A DNA stretch of 64,000 nucleotides from Aporhodopirellula rubra (GTDB lineage Bacteria; Planctomycetota; Planctomycetia; Pirellulales; Pirellulaceae), in the NCBI RefSeq assembly GCF_014192335.1, contig NZ_JACHXU010000008.1, forward strand, positions 1 through 64,000, written 5' to 3'. This document shows, one piece after another, positions 9,036 to 18,731 of the stretch (position 1 is its first letter; each line of letters opens with the position of its first letter). Both the position numbers and the translations under genes were made by a program. A model generated the notes under the pieces. It had not been told where the DNA came from. It saw only the letters and a list, made by a program, of their open reading frames with translations, and did not search any database.

Positions 9036-10984
9036 CTAACCATCCCCTCGTCCCCAACTAAATTTCTATGTTCCTCAGACTTGTTCGCCACCGGCAACCG
9101 GACCGTGAACGTACTGCCGACGTCGGGTTCACTCTCAACACGAATGCTACCGCCGTGTGAATCGACGATCGCGTGAACAATGCTCAGCCCCAGCCCACAC
9201 CCGCCTCGGGACCGTGCGACACGTTGATCGACCTGAAAAAAACGTTCGAAGACTCGGCTCGTCATACGAGCATTCATCCCAATGCCGTTGTCTTGCACGG
9301 CGAGCATAACATGAGCTCCGTCAGTGCTTGTCGCGAGGGAAATTTGCCGGTTCTCATCGCTGTATTTCCACGCGTTCTCCAACAGGTTGACCACTACCGT
9401 TACCAACGCATCCTTGTCGCCCGAAATGAACGCGGACGGTGCGTGGTGGATCTTCAAACAAGAATCGACGTCGCTCCAGTGTTCACGAAAGACAGCAACA
9501 GCCTGTTCGACGACGTCACGGAAATCAATGATCTGAAAATCAAATTTCTGTCGCCGCTGATCGATTCGCGAAAACGTTAAGAAATTGTCGATCAACCGAG
9601 TGAGTCTCGCGTTCTCGTGGCTGATCAACTCAAGATATTCACGATTTCGCGTTTGCGATTCCGCGGTGGAAACGTCTTGATCAGACTCGAGCAACGTGTC
9701 CACCAAGAGCCGAATCGAAGAAAGAGGCGTTTTGAGTTCATGCGAAACGGTCGCCACGAGGTCGTTCTTGAGCCTCGCCAAACGCAGCTTGCGTTGAAGA
9801 ACCATTGAGAGCAACCACGCCAAAACGCACGTGACCGCAAACACGAGCAATGCGATCCAAACGTGCACGGCACGACGTTGTTGAGAGCTGTCGTCGGCCC
9901 CGTTTTGCGGCAACCTCGCCAGCCCCAATCGCAATCCACCCAAATCGGCTCCGAGCGAGACGTCCATCATGCCCGTCGACACTTCTTGCGGTAGCGACAT
10001 CACAAATTTAACGTTCTTAGACAATGGCACGTTGTCGGCTAACTCGAGCAATCGTTGCTTCAAGGTTTTGGTTTTGTACAGTTCGATGAGTCGGCCGTCC
10101 GACGACACTCGCCCCCAAACCCCCGGCAATGAAGTCAACTTCAACCCGGGAGTCGCAAACTGACTGTCATAGACAGCGGCCGCCTCGGAGGCGAGCAACT
10201 CGGCACCGTGCGTCGGCAAGCGAGCGTCTTCAGGGTCCAAGTCCTTCAGCCGGTTCATCAAAAATTGTCGCTGAGAAGATGACATCGGATTGCGATAATC
10301 ATTTAGTCGTGACTGCAGTTGTCGAGAAACATCGTTCCATTGATCGGTGTCGGGTTCGAGCACTTCGAGCATCTGCAATTCGGCAGCGGCCGCGAACGAG
10401 CGTCCCTGTTCGTCGAGGGTTTCGCTTTGTCGGGCGAGTTTTTCAAGCAGGTTCAATGCGGCGGCGGTTTCGTTGGCCTTAAGAGAACACCGAACCTGAG
10501 CCTGCTGTGCTCGGCAACGTGACGCTAGAGTGTCCTCGTCACGAGATAGATCAGCATAAACGTCTCGCGCGGAATCGTATTGTTGTTCCGCAAACTCGAG
10601 GCGTTGAGCCTGTCGCCAACGAGGATCTGATTCCGTCGCCGCAATCTGATTCAAACCCTGCACGTCCGGATAGATCAGATTTCTTTGCTCGTCACAAATC
10701 AGAACGCTGTCGACGGCACCCTTTGAAACCAATCTTTCAAAATCGACTCCAGGTTGCTCGACGTCCAGCGTTTCTGCTTCACGTTCGATCTGGTCGGTCC
10801 ACCGATCACGGATCATCTGGCTGGCCGATTGCAATTGGATATCGTAAGCCTCTTGCAATCGTTGATCCGCTGCCAGACGTTCGTTCCGGATCGCTTCGCG
10901 CATCATCCACATCATGCCCACCGAGGGCACTAGTACGATTAGCAAGAGCAGCAGGATTGGCCACGCCAGACGATCATCACGCAT
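9032..10984 (-). CDS. Membrane-bound sensor histidine kinase
   Basis: This two-component kinase of 650 residues has a transmembrane segment at about 8-28, a long extracytoplasmic region at about 29-371 and a second membrane segment at about 372-395. The dimerisation and phosphoacceptor helix carries His415 in ATVSHELKTPLSS. The ATP-binding domain follows with the N box (VVNLLENAWKYS), G1 (DNGIGM), the F box (VFERFFQ) and G2 (GGCGLGLSI). The sensor region is helical, contains many Gln/Arg/Glu residues and does not resemble a sensor fold I can name. The gene sits between a TPR protein gene (12 bases upstream) and the response regulator (4-base overlap), which indicates one operon. Confidence 0.95.
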   Translation of the reverse strand: MRDDRLAWPILLLLLIVLVPSVGMMWMMREAIRNERLAADQRLQEAYDIQLQSASQMIRDRWTDQIEREAETLDVEQPGVDFERLVSKGAVDSVLICDEQRNLIYPDVQGLNQIAATESDPRWRQAQRLEFAEQQYDSARDVYADLSRDEDTLASRCRAQQAQVRCSLKANETAAALNLLEKLARQSETLDEQGRSFAAAAELQMLEVLEPDTDQWNDVSRQLQSRLNDYRNPMSSSQRQFLMNRLKDLDPEDARLPTHGAELLASEAAAVYDSQFATPGLKLTSLPGVWGRVSSDGRLIELYKTKTLKQRLLELADNVPLSKNVKFVMSLPQEVSTGMMDVSLGADLGGLRLGLARLPQNGADDSSQQRRAVHVWIALLVFAVTCVLAWLLSMVLQRKLRLARLKNDLVATVSHELKTPLSSIRLLVDTLLESDQDVSTAESQTRNREYLELISHENARLTRLIDNFLTFSRIDQRRQKFDFQIIDFRDVVEQAVAVFREHWSDVDSCLKIHHAPSAFISGDKDALVTVVVNLLENAWKYSDENRQISLATSTDGAHVMLAVQDNGIGMNARMTSRVFERFFQVDQRVARSRGGCGLGLSIVHAIVDSHGGSIRVESEPDVGSTFTVRLPVANKSEEHRNLVGDEGMVR

Positions 10985-10996
10985 TCTCGTGTGCCC

Positions 10997-12445
10997 TTAT
11001 TTCACATCGAGACTGGCGAGAATTTCGTCGCACGACGGCTGCAGTGCATCGAAGATGTCTTTGTCAGCAGTAAAACGCACATTCACCGCTGAATCATCCC
11101 CGAAGACTGCGACCCGACGAGCCTTCTTGGGTTTGTTGTTTTCGAAGTATTCAAAAACCGCGACGACACCTTCTCGGTCGCCTACCTGAATGGTTTGAAT
11201 CCCTTCGTCGCTGAGCTCAAACGACGAGATACGTTTTCGGTATTCTCCCAACGACGTCTCCAACCACTCGCGAACGGTTTTGTGCTTCGAGCGAATCTCG
11301 TTCAGCGGCCCAGCCTCAATCCTCGCGTCCATGGTCGCATTCGGGTCGATAATCTGCGTCGACTTGTTATCGTCACCGAGATCTTCCGGTGTGTAGGCAA
11401 ACCAGTTTGGAGGCAATTCCGCGGTAAACCGTTTTCGCTCTACCGACGTGCGAGTCGCCTCCTGAAGGTTCCGCACTTCGGTCAAATCAGCGGTCACACC
11501 ACCGGCTTGGAACCGGACGATGTAGCGATGTTCGTCGTTGGAGATCCAGAACGTTTGTCCGATCTCAAGTTTAACAACGAAACACTCAAACTTTCCGACT
11601 GGAACCTCAATCGTTTCCATTTTGGGAACGCTCAGAGCAATCGGTACCTCCGTCGCACCGAGTGACGAGATGACGTGCAACGTCGTTTCATAGTTCTCTT
11701 TCAACGGTAACCGGCGAAAGACTTCCGCGGCTTGTTCGTTATCGAACATAGGTTCGCTTGATTTCAGAACCACTGGTTCATCCTTGTTCGCCAATTGCAC
11801 GGTGACCTGATTGTCTTGATATTTTGCCGACGCTTTGCCGAGCATCGTGTGCATCCACGTGCTTTCGATCGGAGCGAAGGTTTCGGCATCGGCGACGACG
11901 CGGCTTTTGCCTCGCTGTCCATTAATCGTCACAATTTGCCAATTCTGACATTCCCAAACGTCACGGCCATCCATCTTCGATTTTGCGACGCGGTAGACCT
12001 GCATCCCAACGCCGAGACCGGTTTGGAGTTTCATCTCAAAGACTAATTCGTCACCATCGCCCCACGGCACGGGAAGCAGTTCGGGTTCGCTCGGCAGGTG
12101 AGCTTTGGCCTGAGCGACGAGGTCCGTTTCCGTTGGATACTCATCAACGACCACCTGAAATGCCTTGGCGGCCTCGGCTGATTTCCCTTGTTTTTCGTAA
12201 CACAAACCGATCCGGTATTGTGCTTGGGCAGCCGCGGTTCGTGATTCATTCGCCGCCGTGACGACCTGTTGATAAACCCGAATCGCTTCGGCCAAATCGC
12301 CGACCGTTTCCTCAGCGTAGATCCCTTTTTCTAACAGTTCCGACGGACTCTGAGCGGTCGCGTTTGGGGGCAACAGAAGCGTGCAAACGGCGACCAACAT
12401 CAGGGCCACCCCGGTTCGCAAAAGCGTTAAATTACAAAATCGCAT
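10997..12445 (-). CDS. Exported tetratricopeptide-repeat protein heading a two-component operon
   Basis: The product is about 482 residues. A signal peptide (TGVALMLVAVCTLLLPPNATA) is followed by a TPR region at about 35-110 (SELLEKGIYAEETVGDLAEA, then AAQAQYRIGLCYEKQGKSAE). The rest is a beta-rich part that resembles DUF3108-type proteins only loosely. ATG 12445 has AAAGGA upstream and places the signal peptide correctly; a longer GTG frame from 12532 is unlikely. The gene ends 12 bases before the sensor kinase, so it may be a periplasmic accessory that affects the kinase, but that role is inferred from context only. Confidence 0.8.
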   Translation of the reverse strand: MRFCNLTLLRTGVALMLVAVCTLLLPPNATAQSPSELLEKGIYAEETVGDLAEAIRVYQQVVTAANESRTAAAQAQYRIGLCYEKQGKSAEAAKAFQVVVDEYPTETDLVAQAKAHLPSEPELLPVPWGDGDELVFEMKLQTGLGVGMQVYRVAKSKMDGRDVWECQNWQIVTINGQRGKSRVVADAETFAPIESTWMHTMLGKASAKYQDNQVTVQLANKDEPVVLKSSEPMFDNEQAAEVFRRLPLKENYETTLHVISSLGATEVPIALSVPKMETIEVPVGKFECFVVKLEIGQTFWISNDEHRYIVRFQAGGVTADLTEVRNLQEATRTSVERKRFTAELPPNWFAYTPEDLGDDNKSTQIIDPNATMDARIEAGPLNEIRSKHKTVREWLETSLGEYRKRISSFELSDEGIQTIQVGDREGVVAVFEYFENNKPKKARRVAVFGDDSAVNVRFTADKDIFDALQPSCDEILASLDVK

Positions 12446-12648
12446 TTCAGGTTCCTTTCTACTCTCGAACACGTTGTGGGCCGTACTGTTCAGGTCATTG
12501 GCCTGCCGACGGTGACCACCGCCGAGACCCACAACGCCTAGAGTAGGAACCGAATGTTACCACTGTGTTACGTCATCGGTTCTGTTTTCAGAATTTTCAC
12601 CATCCGATTCTCACTCGGTAAAGGTTGAAGATCGGCCAACAGCGAGTC
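12446..12648. promoter_or_regulatory. Likely promoter region of the TPR-kinase-regulator operon
   Basis: These 203 bases separate the end of the glycosyltransferase gene from the start of the TPR gene on the same strand. A 7-base inverted repeat (GAACCGA with TCGGTTC) around 12553-12586 is the only structure noted. The gap is long enough for an independent promoter, but no clear -10/-35 pair was recognised. Confidence 0.3.
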
Positions 12649-13974
12649 TCACCTGCCACAAGTCGCCCGCATTCGAATCGCCGCCGCCTCGATGCTGTGG
12701 TTTTGATCGAGCAGACGATTAGAAACCGATGTGAACTTCATCAACCGCTCTCGGTCCTGGCTCAGTGCGACGATTTGGTGAGACAGGGCATCAATGTCTT
12801 CGGGCGGAAAACACTCGCCTCCTTGCGTCGCTTCGATCAGTTCCACAAACGCTCCATGAGCGGGTTGCAAGACCGGGACACCGGAGGCCATCGCCTCGAG
12901 TAAGAACAGCCCCTTGGGATCCTCGTACGGCGACGGCACGCTGAGCAAATCAAACGATTGCATCAGTGACACCTTTTCGGCGAGCGAGGGACTGCCGTGA
13001 TAATGAAAGCGATCTGCCAAACCCGCGTTGCTGATCTTAGACAGGATCTTATCCAGGTAAGACCGATGATGTTCGCCCAACCATCCCGCCGCGTGCAACG
13101 TGATGTGGGAGTTCGCGGAATCCCGCGACAATCGTTCAAACGCTTCGGCGAGTACGTGCAGCCCTTTCTCGGGAGCAATGCGTGCGAAGAAACCGACGCG
13201 AAACTCGTCCGGCGATTTGGCGTGAGGGAACTCGACTCCCGTCGCGCCGGCCGACTCGGTCGTGGGAGTACTTTCGCGAAACGGTTTTAAATCAATCGAA
13301 AGCGGATGAATGTCGAATTTTGATTCGGGAATTTCAAACAGCTCACTCATTTTGTCACGATAGAAACGACTGTACGTGACAAAGGTATCGACCTCCGCTG
13401 CCAAATTTTTGCAGAGCGAGATTGCCTCTGAACGGACCTCGCCGGGTAGCTGATCGAGAAACAAATCGTCTCCTTGCAACACGACAACGATCTTGGTTTG
13501 CGGCAGCCGCTCGGCGATCACCGGGACCATGCCACCGATGAGTAGGTTGCTGAAGATAATCGCGTCGGGACGAATTTCTGTCTCAAGCCACTGAACCAAC
13601 CGTTCGATCTCGCTCGCCTGGCGTCCGTGAGATCCACGCAACATGGACAGGGTCAGATCGCCGAGTTTTGCCGGATCCGTTCCGACGGCTCGGCGTGTCG
13701 CCGCGGAGATGATGCCCGGTCGATCCATCCATGACCGCATGAAACGGGGCACCCATCGCATCAGGGGGATTTGCTGCAGGAGGTAGACCTGGATCCCGCC
13801 GAGGAAGACTTGATCCGACGCGATATCGACCTCATCGGTGCGGATCGGCGTGTAGACGGGTTGCAACAGGACGTCGTCACCGAGCATCCGCATCGCCTTA
13901 GCGAGTGAATTGTCGTGCATGCAACTGCCGCAGTACATTCCGGCGGCACCGGCGGTGAGATAGACGATTTTCAA
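12649..13974 (-). CDS. Glycosyltransferase family 4-type (GT-B fold)
   Basis: This is a 441-residue nucleotide-sugar glycosyltransferase, presumably cytoplasmic or peripheral to the membrane. The N-terminal Rossmann half starts with AAGMYCGSCMHD, a variant glycine-rich acceptor-side motif seen in a subgroup of these enzymes. The C-terminal half has the donor-binding pattern FFARIAPEKGLHVLAEAF and SPYEDPKGLFLLEAMASGVP, the usual Glu-rich family 4 signature. Donor and acceptor cannot be assigned. It is divergent from the class I aminotransferase gene with about 80 bases between, and no other polysaccharide genes lie next to it. Confidence 0.9.
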   Translation of the reverse strand: MKIVYLTAGAAGMYCGSCMHDNSLAKAMRMLGDDVLLQPVYTPIRTDEVDIASDQVFLGGIQVYLLQQIPLMRWVPRFMRSWMDRPGIISAATRRAVGTDPAKLGDLTLSMLRGSHGRQASEIERLVQWLETEIRPDAIIFSNLLIGGMVPVIAERLPQTKIVVVLQGDDLFLDQLPGEVRSEAISLCKNLAAEVDTFVTYSRFYRDKMSELFEIPESKFDIHPLSIDLKPFRESTPTTESAGATGVEFPHAKSPDEFRVGFFARIAPEKGLHVLAEAFERLSRDSANSHITLHAAGWLGEHHRSYLDKILSKISNAGLADRFHYHGSPSLAEKVSLMQSFDLLSVPSPYEDPKGLFLLEAMASGVPVLQPAHGAFVELIEATQGGECFPPEDIDALSHQIVALSQDRERLMKFTSVSNRLLDQNHSIEAAAIRMRATCGR

Positions 13975-14055
13975 ATCAGATCACTGTTCAAAGGGACAAC
14001 AACGTCGATACTAGGGCTTTCCAATCCGTTTCACCCACTATACATCGACGTCATC

Positions 14056-15168
14056 ATGCACCCATGGATCGCCGACCGAACGGCCTCCTTTGACAGCAGC
14101 GGGATCCGCCGCGTCTTTGATCTCGCCGCGAAATTGAAGGATCCCATCAACCTGTCGATCGGCCAACCCGATTTTGACGTCCCTGACGAAATCAAAGAGG
14201 CCACGATCGAGGCGATCCGGTCGGGCCGCAACGCCTACTCCCCGACTCAGGGAATCGCCCCGCTACGGGAAGCGATTCTCGCGGAGGTGAACGAAAAGTT
14301 CCCAGGCCAGGATCGGGACGTTTTCGTCAGCAGCGGCACGAGCGGCGGTCTCGTGCTTTCGATGCTGTCGATGATCAACCCGGGCGACGAAGTGATCTTC
14401 CTCGACCCGTACTTCGTCATGTATCCGGCACTGGTTCGGTTGTGCGGTGGCGTCCCCGTGATGGTCGATTCCTATCCTGATTTCCGTCTCGATCCCGAAA
14501 AAATCGAAGCCGCCATTACACCCAAGACCAAAATGATCTTGGTCAACAGCCCCGCCAACCCGACCGGCGTGACGGCGACGGAAGCCGATTTGAAAGCGGT
14601 CGCCGAAATCGCGGCCAAGCACAACGTGGCACTCCTTTCGGATGAAATTTACAGCCGCTTTTTCTACGACGGCGATTTCTATTCACCCGCCTCGGACAAC
14701 CCCGACGCGATCGTGATCGATGGGTTCAGCAAATCGCACGCGATGACCGGGTGGCGTGTCGGCTACGTGCACGGGCCTCGCGAAGTGATCTCGACGATGC
14801 TGAAGATCCAACAGTATTCCTTCGTGTGCTCGCCTCAACCGGCACAGTGGGGTGCACTGCGTGCGATGGAAGTTTCCATGCAAGCGAACGTCGACGAATA
14901 CCGCGCCAAACGTGATTATCTCGTCGAGCAATTGTCGCCACACTATGAGTTGACTTCGCCCGGCGGAGCGTTTTACCTATTCCCCAAAGCACCGGGAAAT
15001 GAAGGTGGGGCCGCGTTCGTTGAACGTGCGATTTCGCAAGGATTGCTCATCATTCCGGGCAACATTTTCAGCCGACGCGATTCGCATTTCCGAATCAGCT
15101 TTGCCGCCAGCGACGAAACGCTTCGCCGCGGTGCGGAGATGTTGATCAAGCTCGCCAAAGAATCATAA
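14056..15168 (+). CDS. Class I/II pyridoxal-phosphate aminotransferase
   Basis: This aspartate-type aminotransferase of 370 residues has a fold type I core. The N-terminal INLSIGQPDFDVPDEI segment, NSPANPTGVTATEADL, the PLP aspartate in LLSDEIYSRFFYDG and the Schiff-base lysine at 226 (DGFSKSHAMTGWRVGY) are all present, together with the C-terminal arginine region FRISFAAS. ATG 14056 is chosen because the longer frame from 13915 would overlap the divergent glycosyltransferase and adds no family sequence. Substrate specificity (aspartate, alanine, aromatic or other amino acid) cannot be fixed from sequence. Confidence 0.92.
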   Translation: MHPWIADRTASFDSSGIRRVFDLAAKLKDPINLSIGQPDFDVPDEIKEATIEAIRSGRNAYSPTQGIAPLREAILAEVNEKFPGQDRDVFVSSGTSGGLVLSMLSMINPGDEVIFLDPYFVMYPALVRLCGGVPVMVDSYPDFRLDPEKIEAAITPKTKMILVNSPANPTGVTATEADLKAVAEIAAKHNVALLSDEIYSRFFYDGDFYSPASDNPDAIVIDGFSKSHAMTGWRVGYVHGPREVISTMLKIQQYSFVCSPQPAQWGALRAMEVSMQANVDEYRAKRDYLVEQLSPHYELTSPGGAFYLFPKAPGNEGGAAFVERAISQGLLIIPGNIFSRRDSHFRISFAASDETLRRGAEMLIKLAKES

Positions 15169-15177
15169 GGCGGCACC

Positions 15178-15195
15178 AAACGGAGTGACCGTTTT
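15178..15195. terminator. Short symmetric hairpin between convergent genes
   Basis: AAACGG at 15178-15183 pairs with CCGTTT at 15189-15194 around a 5-base loop, with one more T on the plus strand and A-rich flanks on the other. It lies between the aminotransferase stop and the DUF1559 stop and could act on the plus strand. The stem is only six base pairs, so the call is weak. Confidence 0.3.
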
Positions 15196-16432
15196 AGAAT
15201 TCTTCGCCAACGATTTCGGCTTGATCACGGGTTCCTAAGGCGCCCCACAATCCGAAAACGCTGGGACTGCCCGGCGCGAGTTCGGCTTGACCGTTTTGAG
15301 TCACCGTGCCATCGCTATCGCCACATTCGATCGAGTCCGTAATGAACTTGATCGAACCGTCACCCATCGCGACGTGACCTCCGCCCTGGTGTCGACTGCT
15401 CATCGTCAGTGTTCCGATCGTCGTTTCGTCACCGCCAAAACAGAGTTCACGATTTGGGGTGAGGACCGTGTTGAAACTCGTCATCAAAGGATTCGCGTCA
15501 GCCCATCGATGGCCCCGACCCTGGGCATTGTTCGTCGGCAATTGAATAGATGAACCGCTATCCCAAAATTGAGGGCGCGTGCCGTCGATGTGGCTCCGAC
15601 AAATTCTAACGTCATCCAACACGCCACCCGCCCAACCATTGTTAATCGAGGGAACGGTTCGAATATCATTGTCGCCCAGATCCGTGGCAATTTCGCCGAG
15701 CATGATCGTCGTCGACAACCCATCGGTAACATCGTCGAACGTGGTCACCATTCGCGGCACGAACATGCCACGACCGGTCGCTCTCACTTGTGCTTCACCA
15801 CTGGGTGACCACTGACCGGCTTCGTACCGCCACAGACCATCGTCCAAACCTTCGATTGCATCGCCGAGGCAAGCGGTATAGTTGGTTCGTCCCAACGCGG
15901 GCAATCCGATACCTGGATCGGATGGACAACGATACGAAGGAATCTCATTGGCCCAAGGCTCGTAGGAACTCATCGAGGGGACCGGTCCCATGGCGGGATA
16001 GACGTGACTCGGTTCTTCGTATTCCCCCATACTCATCATGCCCATCATCCCGTCATAGTCCTCTTCCTGGTTCACGTCATCTTCCGGCGGCAAACCAACG
16101 AGCTCATCGCTGATCGCCGACCAAGTCGGGCTGGTGCCCATAAAGGGAGTGATTGAAACCAAGAAACTCAACCGAAACTGGTTGGTGTTGGTGGGATCGT
16201 TGACGTTGCTGAACGTGCCCGTTCCGTGAGGAGGCAGGTGACCGAACGCATCATGATATTGAGCCACACCCAAGGCGATTTGCCTAAAATTATTGCTGCA
16301 ACTCATGCGCCGCGCCGCCTCACGTGCCGCTTGAACCGCAGGCAATAACAGCCCAACGAGAATTCCGATAACGCCCACAACGACGAGCAACTCCAGCAGC
16401 GTGAATCCGTTACGATGTCGATATCGTTTCAT
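15194..16432 (-). CDS. DUF1559 protein with type IV pilin-like N terminus
   Basis: This is one of the pseudopilin-like proteins that are greatly expanded in planctomycetes, 412 residues long. The N terminus has a short basic leader and a class III prepilin site ([20 protein letters not shown]) followed by a hydrophobic helix and [20 protein letters not shown], so a prepilin peptidase would cleave after the Gly. The C terminus has the family pattern [20 protein letters not shown] and ends [22 protein letters not shown]. It is divergent, by 83 bases, from an operon with a GspE ATPase and GspF-like proteins, and so may be a substrate of that system. The molecular function of DUF1559 is not known. 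Confidence 0.93.
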   Translation of the reverse strand: MKRYRHRNGFTLLELLVVVGVIGILVGLLLPAVQAAREAARRMSCSNNFRQIALGVAQYHDAFGHLPPHGTGTFSNVNDPTNTNQFRLSFLVSITPFMGTSPTWSAISDELVGLPPEDDVNQEEDYDGMMGMMSMGEYEEPSHVYPAMGPVPSMSSYEPWANEIPSYRCPSDPGIGLPALGRTNYTACLGDAIEGLDDGLWRYEAGQWSPSGEAQVRATGRGMFVPRMVTTFDDVTDGLSTTIMLGEIATDLGDNDIRTVPSINNGWAGGVLDDVRICRSHIDGTRPQFWDSGSSIQLPTNNAQGRGHRWADANPLMTSFNTVLTPNRELCFGGDETTIGTLTMSSRHQGGGHVAMGDGSIKFITDSIECGDSDGTVTQNGQAELAPGSPSVFGLWGALGTRDQAEIVGEEF

Positions 16433-16515
16433 GATGTCCCCGTTTTTTTGAAAACATCAGTTTAGCGATCCCGAACGTGCTGCGGGTTCCTGATGCAAAC
16501 TTTTCAGAAAGAGTC

Positions 16516-17688
16516 ATGCCCGTTTCCCTTTCCTCAACGCGTCCATCACCCTCGGATCCGAGCTTTGCTACCGAGATGGTTCGGGACTGTTTAGCGGCGG
16601 CGATTCAGCGTGGTGCCAGCGATGTGCACATTCAACCACGCTCGCGGAGTTGGGAAGTTTCGTTCCGCATTGACGGTGTCTTGCAACCGGTCGATTCGTT
16701 CGAGAGGAGCGAAGCGAGTGACCCGGTGGCGCGTTTGATGGCTTTGGCAGGTTTGCCATCGTATCGGGCAGGAGTCCCGCAGGAAGGTCCTTTGCGCTGG
16801 CAGGTCGATGATGGCGAAGAACGTGAGATGCGAGTGGGAATTTTCCCAACGGTACATGGCAATCGGGCCGCGATCCGGATCATGGACGACCGTGAGTCCA
16901 TTCGTGACCTCGATCAACTCGGTTTCGATTCCAAAACACTGTCGCAACTGCGGTCGGTTTGCGACACGCGAGACGGGTGGTTATTGGTCGCCGGCCCCGC
17001 AGGCAGCGGCAAAACAACAACACTCTATGCCTGTTTATCGCACATCGCCGCGAGTGAGTTTCGCCGTAGCGTGCTGACGATCGAAGACCCGATCGAGTCA
17101 GTGATCGATTCGATCAGCCAAAGCCAATTGCGAGAAAACAGCGGCCTGACCCTGGCTTCGGCAATGCGGGCCGCCGTCCGGCAAGACGCCGAAGTGTTGT
17201 TGGTCAGTGAAATCCGGGACGTTGAAACCGCCGAAGCTGTCTTGGTCGCGTCCATGACAGGGCATCTTTGTTTTTCATCGATCCATGCGGGCTCCGTCGG
17301 GACAACGCTTCGCCGTTTGGTGCAGATGGAACTCCCGACGTTCGCAATTCAAAGTGGTCTTCGAGGTGTCCTTTGCCAACGTTTGTTAAGACGGTCGTGC
17401 AGCCTTTGCGGTGGCGTTGCGAAGAACGATAATGATTCCATGTGTGATCGCTGCCATGGGACCGGCTACCACGGACGCGTCCCGATCGCACAAATGGTTA
17501 CGTTCGATGGGTCCTCAGTCGGACAATCGGTTTTCGATGCATTGATCAACCATTGTCCGGCCCACGAAATCGACTCGGCCGCCACTCAAGCCGGTAGCGA
17601 ATCGTTGCGAGATCAAGCCAATCGTTTGGTTGACGAAGGCCAAACCGACGCCGCCGAAGTGTTTCGTGTGCTGGGGCGAGCGTCATGA
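16516..17688 (+). CDS. GspE/PilB-type secretion ATPase, compact form
   Basis: This assembly ATPase for a type II secretion or type IV pilus-like machine has about 390 residues. It lacks the N-terminal domains of full GspE/PilB and goes straight into the PAS-like N2E domain (GASDVHIQPRS, the DVHIEP-type motif). The nucleotide-binding domain has Walker A GPAGSGKTTT with Lys166, the Asp box TIEDPIE, Walker B DAEVLLVSEIRD, in which Ser231 replaces the usual Gly of GEIRD, and a His box near SSIHAGS. A four-cysteine zinc site (CSLCGG, CDRCHGTGY) is kept. ATG 16516 is preferred to an upstream frame from 16477. Its stop overlaps the next ATG as ATGA, so it heads the operon. Confidence 0.92.
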   Translation: MPVSLSSTRPSPSDPSFATEMVRDCLAAAIQRGASDVHIQPRSRSWEVSFRIDGVLQPVDSFERSEASDPVARLMALAGLPSYRAGVPQEGPLRWQVDDGEEREMRVGIFPTVHGNRAAIRIMDDRESIRDLDQLGFDSKTLSQLRSVCDTRDGWLLVAGPAGSGKTTTLYACLSHIAASEFRRSVLTIEDPIESVIDSISQSQLRENSGLTLASAMRAAVRQDAEVLLVSEIRDVETAEAVLVASMTGHLCFSSIHAGSVGTTLRRLVQMELPTFAIQSGLRGVLCQRLLRRSCSLCGGVAKNDNDSMCDRCHGTGYHGRVPIAQMVTFDGSSVGQSVFDALINHCPAHEIDSAATQAGSESLRDQANRLVDEGQTDAAEVFRVLGRAS

Positions 17689-18731
17689 ACAAAGCCTCCG
17701 ATTCGACACCAAAGCTGGACAACGACTCGCTCGCGATGCTGCTCGAAGAAGTATCCGCGATGGCCGGGGCGGGCCGCTCTCTGGTCAACGGATTAGCCGA
17801 TTACAACGACCGGACGATGGGAAAGATTGGACGTGCGGCAAAACTCGTTCGAACCCGGATCGAAAACGGGGAACCTGCTGCCACGGCGATGGCCTCGTTG
17901 TCGGAAAAGTATGCTGCCCCCATTCGTGTCGCGATGGAAATGATGGCTGAAACCGGATCGACCCAGCCGATCTACGAAACCGTGCGTTTGATCCGTGGGG
18001 CAAACGAAACTCGACAACAAGTCCGACTGTCGGTGATCAATCCGATGTTGAACGTGATCGTTGCGGCGGTGGTCACGTTCTTCGTTCTGCCATGGATCAT
18101 GGTGTCTCTTTCCGAAGCCGAATTGATCAAGACCGCGTTCTCCCCGACCGTCACGGAAATTTGGCACACGTTCGCGCGGAACTTTCTACTCGCCGCTACC
18201 GCAACGATTGTCGTTGTTGGTTTGTTCGCGGCAATACTGTATTGGAATCTAACACGATCGCTCCGCCTCAGTAACACAATGCAAGACTACGCCACGTTCT
18301 GTCGCTGGGTGGCGATGCGTGTTGGACTTCCCCACTCGTCAAACGCGAACCACGCCGATGCCGGGCACGTGATCGAGATGGCCGCCGAGGTGGTCGGCCC
18401 GAGGTTCGCTGAGTCGTGGTCACCCGCTATTAATAATATCCGTCGCGGGTCACAAACTTCCGCCGCATTGGCAATGCCTGACACCGCACCGGAACCGGTC
18501 GGGCAGTGCGTGGTCGATTTAGTTTCAGGACAACGAGACGGCCAATCGGTCGCTCTCGATATGATTCGTCTGAGTGACCTGTACGGGCAAACGTCGCGTC
18601 GTCGCCAAAACTGGTGGATCGACGTGGTACCACGTTGGGTCAGTGCTATCCTGATGATTGCTATGATGGTGATCATGCTGCGAACCATCCTTTTGCCACT
18701 CTTCGATATTGTCGGCGAGGTGGCACGATGA
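17685..18731 (+). CDS. GspF-like inner-membrane protein, first of three
   Basis: This 348-residue polytopic protein has the layout of a GspF/PilC platform protein, two helical cytoplasmic repeats alternating with membrane segments. Early helices contain LEEVSAMAGAGRSLVNGLAD and a repeated copy near LVSGQRDGQSVALDM. Membrane segments lie near LNVIVAAVVTFFVLPWIMV, NFLLAATATIVVVGLFAAIL and WVSAILMIAMMVIMLRTILL, the last typical of the GspF C terminus. Sequence identity to canonical GspF is low by eye. It overlaps both the ATPase gene and the next gene by four bases, so the three are translationally coupled. Confidence 0.75.
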   Translation: MNKASDSTPKLDNDSLAMLLEEVSAMAGAGRSLVNGLADYNDRTMGKIGRAAKLVRTRIENGEPAATAMASLSEKYAAPIRVAMEMMAETGSTQPIYETVRLIRGANETRQQVRLSVINPMLNVIVAAVVTFFVLPWIMVSLSEAELIKTAFSPTVTEIWHTFARNFLLAATATIVVVGLFAAILYWNLTRSLRLSNTMQDYATFCRWVAMRVGLPHSSNANHADAGHVIEMAAEVVGPRFAESWSPAINNIRRGSQTSAALAMPDTAPEPVGQCVVDLVSGQRDGQSVALDMIRLSDLYGQTSRRRQNWWIDVVPRWVSAILMIAMMVIMLRTILLPLFDIVGEVAR

